DNA of 64,000 nucleotides from the NCBI GenBank assembly GCA_028554645.1, contig JAQOOI010000070.1:186001-250000 (forward strand), written 5' to 3'. Positions within the stretch are counted from its first letter, which is position 1. Each line of letters opens with the position of its first letter. The DNA is from Omphalotus guepiniiformis. Lineage: Eukaryota > Basidiomycota > Agaricomycetes > Agaricales > Omphalotaceae. The position numbers and the translations under genes were made by a program. Shown in pieces: positions 52,847 to 64,000 of this stretch. The notes under the pieces were generated by a model. It saw only the letters and a list, made by a program, of their open reading frames with translations, searched no databases and had not been told where the DNA came from.

Positions 52847-53974
52847 AGTAGTGTGAAAAGTTGGTGATGATTCGACGAATGCGGGGGGACGGTGCGACTT
52901 ATGTAGCCTGACCTATAACGTGACTACAGGGCAATTGTAAGGAACTCTTGCGGCTCAAAGTAAGTAACTACTCACCACAATAACGAGGGTGATCCGCAGC
53001 TCGAATCGAAACGAAACGAAACTCGAGGGCGATGTCCAACTGACGACTCTCAGCGGCTTTATCCACCGCCGATGAACCCGTAGAGTTCATCATCAAGTAA
53101 TGTGAACGTTTGATTGTGCCTTCAAATTTGGGTATGAAGATATATTATGAAGAAACCCCGTTAGGTTTTACATGTCCGCGCGCAAGGTAACGGCTTGAAC
53201 CACCTGAAGCTCAGTCAAGTTCAGTTCAGTTCATGGCGAACGCGAACCACACCCGAACGAATCTGACGAAACTAAATTGAGCCCGGGCCAGCTGGTTCGG
53301 CGCCGCGGTGCAGCTAGCGATAAGCGCTGGCGTGGTGAGGAAGAGTGGTATTTCCATTGAGCCCTGGAGAAAATGCATCTTTCTTTTGTCTGATTCTTTG
53401 CCCATTCTTTGAAATCAATGAACGTGTCTATTTTTCGAAGCTCGAAAAGCTTACCTATCAATGATCATGAAGCCGTTTCTGCCCACATTTCATTTCCTGA
53501 CCTTCCAGATGTTGATAATCTTTTGTATTTCCCATTAGATGCATCTGCTGTACATCCACTTCTGTAGGATACCTTTTTGACTGGAGAATTGCATCGTGAA
53601 GAAAATAGTCGCGAATAAGCATCTCGGAGTGGTTGTTGGTAGAAAACCACGTGGCAGGCTTCTAACTCGGTGGCTGTGTCTTGCTGTCTTTTTTTCCCTA
53701 CCCCAACTGCAGTTCTTTGCCATGCTTTCGTTACATATCCGGATATTTTGATTCTTGATCATAAAGAATTCAAACTTAGACCCAAAGAAAAAGGAACATA
53801 GCCTTTCATGACACACAGAACACTGGCCCGATCAAGGATGCATTCACCCCAAATCAGCTTGGACCCTCGCTGGCGCGGTTGATTCGCTGATATCGGTGCT
53901 TCGAGGCTCTTTATACAGACTCGGAGTATAAAAATCATAGCCGTTTTCCTTTGTTTCCAACACTTCAGACTATC
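52847..53974. other. Divergent promoter region of the two GMC genes
   Basis: A 1.1 kb region between divergent GMC starts, with no gene supported. A TCAGTTCA-type iteration (AGTTCAGTTCAGTTCATGG near 53218) and GAACGAAACGAAACTCG near 53010 are visible. A shared control region is possible. Confidence 0.45.
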
Positions 53975-56599
53975 ATGTCCGATTCTACTTTTGACTACGT
54001 TGTTATTGGAGGAGGCGCTGCTGGGCTCGTCGTTGGGTCTCGTCTGACTGAAGACTCGAATACCTCTGTCTTGATCCTGGAAGCTGGACAAGACTTCACC
54101 AATGCCCGCGAAATCATGGTCCCTGGTTTGTCGTGGTGCTCGTTCGTTGTTGAACAGTAGCTGATGAGCTTGCTTCAGGTTTGTCGTGGGGTAATATGGG
54201 ACGGGAGGACATGCATTGGTTTTTCAACACTGTTCCTCAACCCGCCGCTAATAATCGGGCTATCTTTGCTCCAAGGTAGAGCGTTTGACATCGCATATCA
54301 AAGACAAATCTGATAATAATAATACTGCGTATAGAGGAAAGGCATTAGGTGGTTCGACGACTGTATGTGCTCTGAAAGATCGCCTTGATTTCCGTGATGC
54401 TCACTGATTACAGGTCAATCACGGTCTTATTACTCGGTACGCTCGTGCACCTTCAATTCAGTGGGCTCTAGTAATCACACGATTATAACCTCGCAGAGGC
54501 CACGCAGCAGAATTTGACGGTGAGTTTACGTTTTTTCTCAGAGAAAACCAATCTCAATTTGATCCTTCGACGCATTCGAACAACTGGGTAACAAGGGATG
54601 GAACTGGAAATCCTTCTTGGAGTACCATAAAAAAGTACGCTATCTCTATTCTTGAAGAACCACGCTAACATCGAATTCAAGTCCGAAACCTACACTGTTA
54701 GCCCGGAACAGAGCGCAAAATTCGGCGTGAAAGTGAACCCTGAGACCCACGGAACTAGTGGGCCCATCCACAGAACCCTCCCTCTTTGGACTCCTGAAAG
54801 TCGCCCAATATTATTCGAAGCATTGAAGTCGCTTGGAGTACCATACAACACTGATCCTGCCAGCGGAGACAACGTCGGCGGTTTCTCTGGTCATCATGGT
54901 ATTCACGAAAAGGACGTCGTCCGTAGCGCGGCAGCAGCAGTTCGTTTTTCTCGAAATATTCTAATTCATTCTGCATGACTGAAAATTACACTCTAGGCCT
55001 ACCTTGAGCCGAACAAGTCAAGGAAAAATCTCAATGTAACAATCGGTGCCGAAGTTGCTCGAATCTTGATTGAGAAAGACGCGTCTGGGAAACCGGTGGC
55101 CAAAGGGGTAGAGTATCGTAAGGATGGCCAAATCTTGAAGGCCTACGCCAAAAAGGAGGTTCTCGTCTGTGCTGGTACGTGGTTTAGGAAACTGTTATTC
55201 ACAGGTGATAACGACAAATTTTTTCAGGTACGATGAAAACACCCCAGCTACTGGAGTTATCAGGTAGGCTCTGTTCGTTCCTTAGCATGCGCAGTATCTC
55301 CAACTACTCAAATTAGGCATTGGTGACAAGAAGATCCTTGAATCCCTCGGGGTACCCATTGTAGTGGATCTTCCCGGCGTGGGAGCTAATCTTCGTAAGT
55401 TCACCTGGTCACGAAATATTAGCATCAAAAACTAAATGTTGTTCTTTCTGATGCACAGAGGTTAGATATTTCATTCCCAATCTGTACCCTGCGTATTGAA
55501 GTCTTTCCCATCAGGACCACTACTGGTGCTCCTACACCGCCGAAATTCGTCCCGATATTGAAACCAAAGATATTCTCTTAGCCGACCCCGCTCGCGTAGG
55601 CAAAGAATTGGAGGCTTAGTATGTTTCATCGATTCAACCTTTTTCACCTTCTGATTGATGTTTTTTATTTTCTGTAGCGATACCTCCAAGACAGGAATGT
55701 TCACGGTTTCTGCTTCGTCTGATTTCGGATTCTTTCCTCCTACCTACTTCATGGAGAAAGATGCTCTGGAGAAGCTAGCCCAGAAATCAACACCGTCAGG
55801 AAACGCCGGTATTGCGAAAACTCTACAGATTCAAAAGGAATGGCTTGTGTCGGGTCGTATCCCTCATATGGAGTAAGCCATATTCAGAACGCAATTCCTC
55901 ATCTGTTCCCCTCATATATCTGCATCTTAGGATCGCTCTTGTCCCTTCGTTTATGCCGGCTACAGGTAAACAAGCGGAACCCGGGAAACGCTACATTTCA
56001 TTCCTGATCGCCCTTCAACACTCTTTCGCGCGAGGTACAGTCCACGCTGGATCTGCGGACCCCTACGCCGACCCTGTCATTAACCCGCATTTGCTTGAGG
56101 ACGGTATCGACTTGGAGATCATGGTTCAATCTATCAAGTACATGCGTAAAATTATGGCTACTGAGGCTTTCCGTGGTGTACTCGTGAAGGAAATTAACCC
56201 TGGTGAAGAGGTACAGTCCGATGAAGATCTTAAAGCTCTCATTCGCAATTCAATGCAATCGGTGTATCATGTTGTTGGGACTGCTTCTATGCTTCCTCGC
56301 GAGGATGGAGGTGTGGTTGACTCGACATTGAAGGTATATGGGGTGGAACAACTGCGCGTGGTAAGCATTTATGTGGTCTTTCGTCCGCCGATATGAGTGA
56401 GCTAAATGACGATAAATTGTAGATTGATGCTTCAGTCATTCCCATCCATATCTCTGGTCATCCTCAGTCCGCGGTTTATGCTCTCGCTGAACGGGTAAGT
56501 GATTGATATATTTCTCCGGATTGCTCTTTTCTCCGCATTCGCGTTCGCTAATCTTTGCTCGTCATTTAGGCTGCTGATATCATCAAAGGAACCGCTTGA
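53975..56599 (+). CDS. GMC oxidoreductase with a 2-nt microexon
   Basis: Sixteen exons: 53975..54125, 54179..54275, 54335..54362, 54414..54436, 54497..54519, 54573..54634, 54682..54939, 54997..55174, 55228..55263, 55317..55394, 55459..55460, 55515..55618, 55678..55872, 55931..56360, 56423..56494, 56570..56599; 1767 nt, 588 aa. FAD loop [27 protein letters not shown], and [15 protein letters not shown] are standard GMC motifs. The catalytic pair is likely the histidines in YHVVGTASM and ISGHPQS. No signal peptide is seen, so it may be cytosolic, unlike the neighbouring GMC. NLQDH requires the 2-nt exon AG between two normal-sized introns. The acceptor before 54573 is not AG (TTCGACG), although phase and homology demand that junction; either a rare splice or a mutation. 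Confidence 0.82.
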
Positions 56600-57069
56600 A
56601 TGTTCTCAGTTCTGTGTAGGATTGAATGTGTGCGCTTATTTAACAAAGTTCTGTCGCGTTGTACCCCATTGCAATATCCATCATCCATTGTATGTATAAC
56701 CGGAAATCGAATGAAAACGTATCTGTGCAATTGTTTTACTAGATTTTTTTGCCTACAAGTCTAATGAAAGTCAGGCACATTTAGCCGTGTGCCCGCCACA
56801 GATGAAAAGTTCATTTGAACTCGGGCTCTGGTCAATAACTTTAAAGGTCCCCCACGATTGTCGATGAACGTTTGAACGCTCAATCGCGGCGGCAACATTA
56901 ATTAGGGAAAATCATGGCTTCGATCGAGACCAGAGTGTACGAGTGTCAGAACAGGTCAGGAAGTGGCAGACTGTCACGCCGCCGGGTGATGAATATAATC
57001 TTGGTGATGGTCGTGTTCATAAATCGATGGAACACATAATACATACAATACAACTCGTCCGAGTCTCAC
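56600..57069. other. Intergenic, no gene seen
   Basis: No supported gene; short open frames only. Confidence 0.45.
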
Positions 57070-57324
57070 ATGTACATTTATCACATTTATCAACTTGTGG
57101 CACTCAACCCCCTCGCTCATCGCTTCTTCAACGCAACAAAGACCGAAAACCTGGCACTGGCGGGAGCGACTTGCATTCGGGGGTTTGAATTACATGAATT
57201 TAATACACGACAACTTTTTGATATGTACAGCACTAAACAATTGAATGAGGGCAAAGATCCGAATACACTGGATATCCAAAACCGAAGGAAGATGGCACAG
57301 CTATTCGAAAACGTTCGGAGATGA
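57070..57324 (+). CDS. Hypothetical small protein, 84 aa
   Basis: ATG 57070 to TGA with no intron. It contains a coherent segment, LAGATCIRGFELHEFNTRQL, followed by a charged helical end (NEGKDPNTLDIQNRRKMAQL). The N-terminal part (MYIYHIYQLVALNPLAHRFF) may instead belong to an upstream exon. No family is recognised; it could be an exon of a larger gene. Confidence 0.35.
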   Translation: MYIYHIYQLVALNPLAHRFFNATKTENLALAGATCIRGFELHEFNTRQLFDMYSTKQLNEGKDPNTLDIQNRRKMAQLFENVRR

Positions 57325-57505
57325 TATGATAAGCCTGAGTAGAGCTGGTGCATGTCATTGACACGTTTTGCGACGGGTACTCCGGGGAATGACAGGTGAA
57401 AGAAGAACAGATATCCAAGGGAGAAGCCAAAAAACGAATAAAAATACTTAAATAAGAGAAGGACGAACGGGTATGCTCAAACTAGACCGCACTACAAGGA
57501 GCTAT

Positions 57506-59147
57506 TCATCGCCTTATGCTTGGAATACTGAGAGACGGAGAATCAGCAAGGGGAAAAACACAGGTCATTTCTAGATAGTTACACACCTCTTGGTCATCGA
57601 TCTGGACATCCGTAACCGTAGAGACATGTACAATGTCAGCATTGTGCTCTACATCTGTGCGTGCAGGCCCTATCACTCGGCTCCTCAGTCCTAGCTGGTG
57701 GCTTTCACCCGGAGTATATGCTTGACTAGAGTGACTGGCTTTTGAGTAGCTGCCACCATTGAAAAGGACTCTTCTTCTGTTTAGTGCGGCAAGGACAGTA
57801 TTCGAGTACAGTTGTGATAAAATTAGTGACCTATACAATTTTCGGATATTTCGGGGGGAGAAAAAGGGGCGCAGAGATGTCAGCCCATGACTGTACAAGA
57901 ATTGTAGCGTGATACTCACGGGCAAAGATGCAAATTGGTCCCTGGAAGATGAAGGAAAAGAATTAAATCAACTGCAGCAGTTACTGCGGTGATCGCCCCG
58001 GTTTCGACGCTGTCGATGACAAGTTTTGTGATCAACTTCTCGGTCTCCTTAAATGGCGAGTTTCTGCGGGCTTCAATAAGCTTAAACGAATGATAGATCA
58101 GGACACTTGCGTTCAAAAGAGTTACGAAGGAGATGCATACAATTGTAGCCATAGAAATAGCAATCAAAACATCTGCTGCGACACCTGCAGAGAGGTATGT
58201 CTATGAGAGCATGTGAGTACACTACCGGGGCAAAGTTTGAGTCATGCGTCATACCTGAACAGCTGATGTGAGGCGGAGCTCGCCCGCGATGTCCTTCACG
58301 AAACAGAACTGAATATCCGGCAGAATTAGAATGCGCAGTGATCAGTAACATATTAGCTGTGGAACTCTTACCATAATGCCAGCAACGATCGAAGTTATAG
58401 ATCCTAGTAGAGCCACCAGTGCAATTAAGGCAGATGTGACCTTCGCAAGAATGCTATCCCTCTTTAGGAACCATATTCTCCTACGGTCAGATTAGTCCAT
58501 AGATCTAAACATGAACCATTCGCTGGTACTCACCAGGCATAGTACAGTTGAACCACACCGGAAACTGGAGAGACGCTCTCAATACCAACTCAAGACAAAG
58601 AACAACAGATGAACGAACTGATGCCAGTTAGGATCGGCTGAGCCAGCCCTGCCGGGGGGATGGAAGTAAGTGCTTGCGGATTCCCCCATCCACCAACCAT
58701 ATAATCCCAAGCAAAGACTGTGATAAGGCCAGCGTGTATAAGTTCAGCAAGAAGGAGGAACGCCACTAGAGTTAATTCGCCCGCTCAGTTTTCGACTCCC
58801 CCTCGCAAAAGCTGCGATGCAGATTTTTGCTCACCGAGTGCCTTCAATACGAATCTCTCATTGGGAAATGAGGTATAGAATTGGTCTGTATCACGTTTAT
58901 CAGTTACGATCGAGGATCAAAGCACTGTGCGGTATACTCACGGACTTGTAGAAGAAGAATACCAAGGAGGCCCCAGTTGAAGGAGTTTCCGAGAAACTAG
59001 CAATGCACCGTTGATGACATTCGATATGAAAGAATACATTTATAGTTCTTACCACTGGTCCCGTTCTGCAGTATGTTGGGCAATAGTGAGTATCATTTAG
59101 TCGACGAGATACGTTGGTGTGACTTACAGCAATACGACAGAGGACAT
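57506..59147 (-). CDS. DUF6534 multi-pass membrane protein (copy B)
   Basis: Eleven minus-strand exons: 59147..59128, 59065..59053, 58996..58942, 58885..58835, 58765..58619, 58564..58534, 58480..58372, 58308..58255, 58200..58141, 58080..57920, 57830..57506; 1026 nt, 341 aa. The exons of 13, 55, 51, 147, 31, 54 and 60 nt are identical in length to those of copy A at 46.3 kb. Seven hydrophobic spans, WDYMVGGWGNP, GVAADVLIAISMAT and the end LSQLYSNTVLAALNRRR fit DUF6534. The hydrophilic C-terminus diverges strongly from copy A. It lacks copy A's GC-AG intron and the intron inside the LSQLYSN codon block. The role is unknown; a receptor-like or transport function is speculative. Confidence 0.87.
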
Positions 59148-59640
59148 CTTGCGAAGTGACAAAGAGATGGCGCGGGCAAAGCTCCTCAACACGTTTTATC
59201 GGGACATTTATAAGAATAAATGTAGGCCTTCTAACAAAGATCAGAGAAGTAATCCATTAGTACCAAGTTCCCATAGAAGACGGAAATGATAAAGCTGGAG
59301 ATGGACATGTGTTTCATAGGACACCGCCGCGATCAAGAGGAAGCAATCACCATATCAAGGCACCGAAAATCCACTAAGTATATCGGAGTCAACGCCGAGG
59401 TTGTGCTCTTCCTTCCTAATCCTCTCACATGTCTCTTCAACAGAGATGTGGAAAAGCGCAACAAATAAGAGCAAGGCACTCTCGTAAGTTCACTCTCGCT
59501 TGCGGCCAAATATCTGACTGTGATATCAGATGGGGGGGTGAAGTTTACAAAGCAAAGAGCTTACTGTGCCTCAATAGATCCACATAAACCCAATCATATA
59601 TTCTATCACTCCGGTTCGGCGACTGAAAGCGGCCTAATTA
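59148..59640. other. Intergenic upstream of DUF6534 copy B
   Basis: Includes the copy B promoter. A 60-codon plus-strand frame at 59286 has no support. Confidence 0.45.
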
Positions 59641-60300
59641 GTCTGAGGTCGTTCGTGTTTCACTAAAGACAGAGCCTCCCAGTTTGCTAGACTCGAAACC
59701 GCTGATAGCACCTTTTTGAGGCCGATGGGCAAGTAGGACGCCACTGATTTGATGAAAGCTTCCTGTGTACCAGGAGCAAAAACGTCGAGGTCAAAGGCCT
59801 AAAAGCGCATCAACATCAATGTTCATCGTTCATCTTTTACACAACTGGGTGGGACGACCTGAGCAGTGCCTGGGTTCGTTACAGTAGCTTGAGAAAATAG
59901 CTCTAGTGGGGATGCGGTTTTGACGAAGGAATTCGGAAGTGTTTGAAAACTTCCTTGTTTCCGGTACTTTTTCCACCGTCCAGAACTGAGGAGAGCATAT
60001 AATGGAGCAGGAGCATAGGAAAGAACCAGTGACCCACGTGCGCGGCTGTGGCCGATTTTACTGCCGCCGGCCGGTGCTAACTTAGACTCTGTGATCCTTC
60101 GACGAGTTGAGCGAGTTACCAGGCGCCAGTCCTACAGGAACATGATGTGTACCCATGGCCAGAAGCTCGCCGGGAGTTGGACGGGAGGCTTCTCCGGATA
60201 TTAGGCTTCCTCACGGTTTGCTTGTGAATGGAATACCGGCGGTACCACGCATCTTTGATTGTCTTCTCTTCGAACTTCGCAAAGCTTTTCAACTTCAAGG
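59640..60300 (-). pseudogene. Unidentified coding remnant
   Basis: The minus strand shows long in-phase coding-like stretches. One runs from about 60093 down to an intron near 59862-59798 (segments SKIGHSRARGSLVLSYAPAP and FQTLPNSFVKTASPLELF). After an AG acceptor it continues as AFDLDVFAPGTQEAFIKSVA. Upstream, RPTPGELLAMGTHHVPVGLA reads in phase but runs into a stop. No start codon or full-length model could be built. I do not recognise the family, so this may be an exon group of a decayed gene. Confidence 0.4.
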
Positions 60301-61174
60301 CGGCTTCTCCTCGGACTCGCGCATGTCAATGCCGCCAACTTCAAGTTATTGGTCGAAATCAAACTTTGTTCAGTGAGAACTTGTGAGGTGGCCATCAGGT
60401 ATGGTAACCAGCAATGATTTAAGATTACACGCAAAGTAATTCATTCGGGGGCTCGACATTAATTCAGTGGGTCATTGGTAGCACGCAACACAGGGCGTAT
60501 TGTGAGGTATTGTGCCGATCTGTCAAAAATCATGATTCATCATGTTGTGTCTTCTGGGAAATCCATGATGTAGAAGTCGTAGATCCCCATATATCTGAAT
60601 CAGTAGAACTGAAGGTAGCATCATCTGCACAGTAGTATGTATAACTAACTTACCACTACTTACCGCCGGTCGGTTAGTCGAAGGCTTTCTATACAACTTG
60701 AATACTTTGCATACGATTGATCAAGTTTTGAAGGTATCCTATCATGCCCGGTCGTTCCTGGTTCCGTGTGCCTTGAACTAACTCCTCAGCAAATCTGATG
60801 CCTCAGTAATTATATGTCTTTATGATGGAGCTATACTCTTTGGCGAAATATCCTCCAGCTTTGGCCACCGTTTAGTCCAAACTAGTTTGCTTTTAACGCC
60901 TCGGACGACTGAGTCATCACTTATCCATCACGCCGCGGTATGCAGTATATTTCTACGTATGTAGCTTGTGATTTGATTGAGTTTACATCCAAAGTATCGT
61001 ATATCCAGTAAAATTTGAGCACAGAGTGAACATGTCTAGGAAACTGACAGATGCGTTTGATAGATTCGGTCGATATATGTATATGTACATTATGTACTTA
61101 CAAATTGAGCTATAGCCACTTCAAAAAGATTACACAGAAATACGTTCTAAAGTAGAATCATGGGCCATCGTATG
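60301..61174. other. Intergenic, no gene seen
   Basis: AT-rich, with TACGTATGTA-like patches near 60955 and 61080. Nothing coding is supported. Confidence 0.5.
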
Positions 61175-62383
61175 TCATGCACGAGATGGTAACAAATTAA
61201 CAGTCTTCGTCGCTTTCACAGAACGTACACTCTTCCCGAAATATCTCTCTGTTTCAAAAGACCAAAACAAAATCCCTACCATCCAATTCTCCAATCCATC
61301 CACATATACTTTAACATCCTTGTCGATTTTCGGGTCCCAGGAAGGTAACGTAGCTCGTAGCTCGTTGAATCGGTTCATTGCTTTAATCGTGAGATCGCGT
61401 ACGAAATCGACAGCTTCGAGGAAGTCCATATTGGGATTTGCGTGCATGAGGACGGGTATCATGTTATGGGTATCCCCCTTTGATTGTTCGATGTTGTAAG
61501 AGTAGATATCCTGTTGGGAGGAATCAACGAGACATTCGAATAGATTGATTTGACCTCGAGCTTCGACTCAGTGAGTAGGTGACTCACGTTTGCAAAGGAT
61601 ACGACGTCGTTAGCGGCGGTTTCCATCTGCTCAATATGCGGATGGTAGATAACTTCATCGGGAATGTGTAGATTGTTGGCGTCTTTCGGACAGTATAGTA
61701 GATCGTCGTTAGTGTGAACTCGACGACAATCACGTCGGAGTTAAGTACTTACATTCGATTAGAGAAAAGCACGTCTTGCATCCAGAAGTCTCCCGACGTA
61801 GAGCAATATACGACTCAAGGTCGGGGATATGACCGGCTAATCGATCGCGAGCTTGATCATCGACGCTCTTGAAGAAAGAGTCCATTGTATCAATAAACCT
61901 CTTCTTCGTACCGTCATTCGAGGTCTGTATGATTCGCTTGAAGTAACTAAAAGGAGTAGTCAGAATTGTCATAACCCCAGGTAAACGCTGAACTAAGTAC
62001 TTTACTTACTCGCTGGTCATCTTCCCAATACGGTATTGAGTCTGAAAGGTCTTTGGTTCGTTGAGAGAGTTCAGAACGAGATCAGCGACTGATCTTGTAC
62101 TCTTGTCGTCCATGTCATCCGTAAGGTTGTCGAGGTAGAATAGATATGCTAGAAAATCTGAGCAAAGGCGTAGTTGAGGGTATCCTGCATCAGGATAGCA
62201 TACAGCTGCGAGTAGAGTGAACCGTTGCGCATCATACATGGCTAAATCCCCTTGGGAAGCTGGTGACAGCTTGAAAAACCATTTCTTGGTTTCCGGAGAT
62301 ACACTCCTGTGATACTTATTGAAGCGCAAGTTATAGTCACAGGAAGATGCGAGATCGGGAAGGGCGAAAGACGAGTACTTCAT
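61175..62383 (-). CDS. Sesquiterpene synthase (class I terpene cyclase)
   Basis: Minus-strand exons 62383..62010, 61946..61753, 61682..61588 and 61510..61175 sum to 999 nt (332 aa), the usual size of basidiomycete sesquiterpene synthases. The aspartate-rich metal site is DNLTD within FLAYLFYLDNLTDDMDD. The second metal site NDIYSYNIE fits the NSE consensus (N-D-x-x-S-x-x-x-E). An arginine-plus-tyrosine-type C-terminus (ETERYFG) is also present. It should cyclise farnesyl diphosphate in the cytosol with Mg2+; the product cannot be predicted. The third-exon acceptor (GAAAG) is weak but in phase. A P450 begins divergently 1.36 kb away, and two GMC genes and an SDR lie within 14 kb. Confidence 0.92.
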
Positions 62384-63745
62384 AGTGTAGAGGTCGAGAC
62401 GAGGGCGATTGTCTTCTGGGCTCCTCTCAGCAAATACCGTCCGTTTTTAACCGAGAACGACAAAAGAGATAGTCAATTCGCAATGAATCATGATGTATGA
62501 TGCGCCAGAAGCTGTGAAAGCGCACAGACGGGGTTTAAAGAATATACTGCCCTCTTTGTGTCCAGGGAAAGGGTCACGTACCCGTTTGCATTGGGTATCC
62601 TTGATTTGGCGGGTTTTGGCATCAGAAAGCATATCGGCAGAGTGTATGCGACTTTTTTCTGCTTAGCAGCCTGCAGGGCGCTGACTCTGATTTCGGTCTC
62701 AAACATGCGGTAAAGATACTCATACAGTCACTGGCGACATCGGATATAGATCTGTCCGACTCCTAGGAGAGAAACCATAGATAGATATTCATACCAGCCT
62801 TTGATACTTTCGGAGATAAAGTAGGTAAGAGTAGGAATTTTGCTTTCAAGTTGCGAAATCCGAAATTGGTAGCTTTTGTTCAGGAACGAGAACACCTAGG
62901 CGCTGTCTGCAGGGCACAGAGAGGGTTAGAGCCGATAAGTACGATGTCTTTTGAGTCTTACCAACGATAGCAAGAGTACGAGTTAGTAATCCTGGAAGAA
63001 AGGCGTTGAACCGAACCAAAGGTTTCGTGAGAATTGTCTCATGAACGAGCGAACCGAGCCGGTTAACCACACCAAACTTTGCAACTTGCCCTTACACATC
63101 CTTTTTCCTGAATTGTTTTTGCTCCTCCTCAGTTCCCAGTGTGGGTCACAAATCGAAATTTAAACATCTGATAAACATCCTGCTATACATTGAAACGAGA
63201 TGTGACCTCAGATACATCTCAAGTACTCCCTTAGGCCAAGTTATTGTCAAGCGACCTCGGAGGTGACGATTCACCAGGGTCTTTCCCTAGTCTTTCCCTA
63301 TACTCGTAACATGACGTGGAATTGGGAAGGCTAGTCTGACGCGCTTGTAAGTGTCAGCATTGTTTCGTGAACGGTTTAGACTTATTTCGTTGTACATAGA
63401 TTTGTCTTTCCTGCCGAGCAAATATAGACCGGCTGGATTTGGCCGTCCTTGCTTCTCCCTTGCTTCTCCCTCAGCTGTCACCAGCTCACAGCTATAAGGA
63501 CACCTATTAACCGGTGGGAAACAACATTCATTGCATCGAAAGGCCTCCATTGCTATCGGACCGCGCGGAAAAACCATCCATAACTCTGATATCTGTCATT
63601 CCATTCAGATCCTACATAAACGTGTTACAGTCACATGTTCTTTGGGCTTCTAGATTAGCGTACAAGTCTGATCTTTGTTGTGGGTATCTTGCTGTTAAGA
63701 CCGATCCTTGACCTCTGTTTTCTACTCACTAGGCTCTTGCTTCAG
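62384..63745. promoter_or_regulatory. Shared divergent promoter region of terpene synthase and P450
   Basis: A 1.36 kb region between two divergent starts. Open frames on the minus strand (62447-62706, 62846-63070, 63287-63577) lack true starts or family signatures. A near-duplicate CTTTCCCTAGTCTTTCCCTA occurs near 63282. Specific operator sites cannot be assigned from sequence. Confidence 0.5.
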
Positions 63746-64000
63746 ATGAGCCTTCCTCTCTTGCAAGACTTACTTGCGACGCCTTCGGGTTACCCTAGCA
63801 TTGCGGTCTATGCAGCAGTGCTCCTAGTAGGCTTGACGTTCGTTTCATATCTACGGGCGCGTATCAACAGTACTGTGCGGAAACTCCGTGGGCCAGCATC
63901 TTCTTCGCTCATATACGGTATGTTTCTGACAGCTTGTGTTACTATCCCCTCGTTAAGTTTCTTCCAGGCAACTTACCTCAACTTTATCTGTCAAGAAACT
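63746..64000 (+). CDS. Cytochrome P450, N-terminal part only (cut by window edge)
   Basis: Exon 1 is 63746..63917; exon 2 starts 63968 and runs off the window. The visible part has a short N-terminal segment, a hydrophobic anchor (IAVYAAVLLVGLTFVSYL) and then the basic/proline hinge RKLRGPASSS, with GNLPQLY after the first intron. This is the standard start of a microsomal fungal P450 (membrane anchor, then the LRGP hinge). The heme-binding cysteine lies outside the window. Position next to the sesquiterpene synthase suggests terpene oxidation (inference). Confidence 0.75.
   Translation, partial: MSLPLLQDLLATPSGYPSIAVYAAVLLVGLTFVSYLRARINSTVRKLRGPASSSLIYGMFLTACVTIPSLSFFQATYLNFICQET

Noticed and set aside
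62447..63577. Minus-strand frames between the terpene synthase and the P450
   Set aside because: They are short, partly without ATG, mutually inconsistent and without family features; more likely promoter DNA.

Overview
This 64 kb window reads as nuclear DNA of an agaricomycete (mushroom-forming) basidiomycete. The genes are dense with spliceosomal introns, mostly 47-70 nt, including very small exons. The gene families present are typical of that group: a FunK1-type kinase, a DUF6534 membrane-protein pair, GMC oxidoreductases, a fungal sesquiterpene synthase with a neighbouring P450, and a multicopy agaricomycete transposase-like protein. I assigned exons by splice motifs, reading phase and family knowledge. 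Where I give an exon chain without reservation, the exon lengths sum to a multiple of three. The species cannot be named from sequence alone.

Layout, left to right. 0-9 kb: the 3' part of the mitochondrial complex I 75/78 kDa subunit (+), a ~150 bp tandem repeat, a secreted GH18 chitinase with a long Gly/Asn/Ser repeat tail (+), and a ZRG17-like cation diffusion facilitator (-). 9.8-13.6 kb: a FunK1 kinase (-) broken by a 578 bp inverted-repeat element; without the element its exons form one open 863-codon frame. 13.6-16.2 kb: gene-poor DNA carrying a 205 bp copy of the promoter and first codons of the SMC3 gene found at 39 kb.

16.2-27 kb: two paralogous C2H2 zinc-finger genes (+) separated by a 4.8 kb DNA transposon with 81 bp terminal inverted repeats, a perfect 8 bp target duplication and a frameshifted transposase. 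28.8-34.7 kb: a tandem duplication of a secreted berberine-bridge-type FAD oxidase, with the first copy intact and the second decayed, and a small unknown gene between them. 34.7-39.4 kb: the cohesin subunit SMC3 (17 exons, -). 39.7-46 kb: a small Tyr/Ser-rich protein, a 156-aa unknown protein, a cyclophilin pseudogene and poorly supported short genes.

46-64 kb looks like secondary-metabolism territory. Two DUF6534 genes in opposite orientation flank a short-chain dehydrogenase, a GMC oxidoreductase with a damaged intron (-) and a second GMC oxidoreductase (+). These are followed by a sesquiterpene synthase (-) and the start of a cytochrome P450 (+) that diverge from a shared 1.36 kb region. 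A synthase plus P450, two GMC flavoenzymes and an SDR could build and oxidise a sesquiterpene, but co-function is inferred only from proximity. Gene duplication followed by decay of one copy, and transposon insertion, are the recurring themes of the window.
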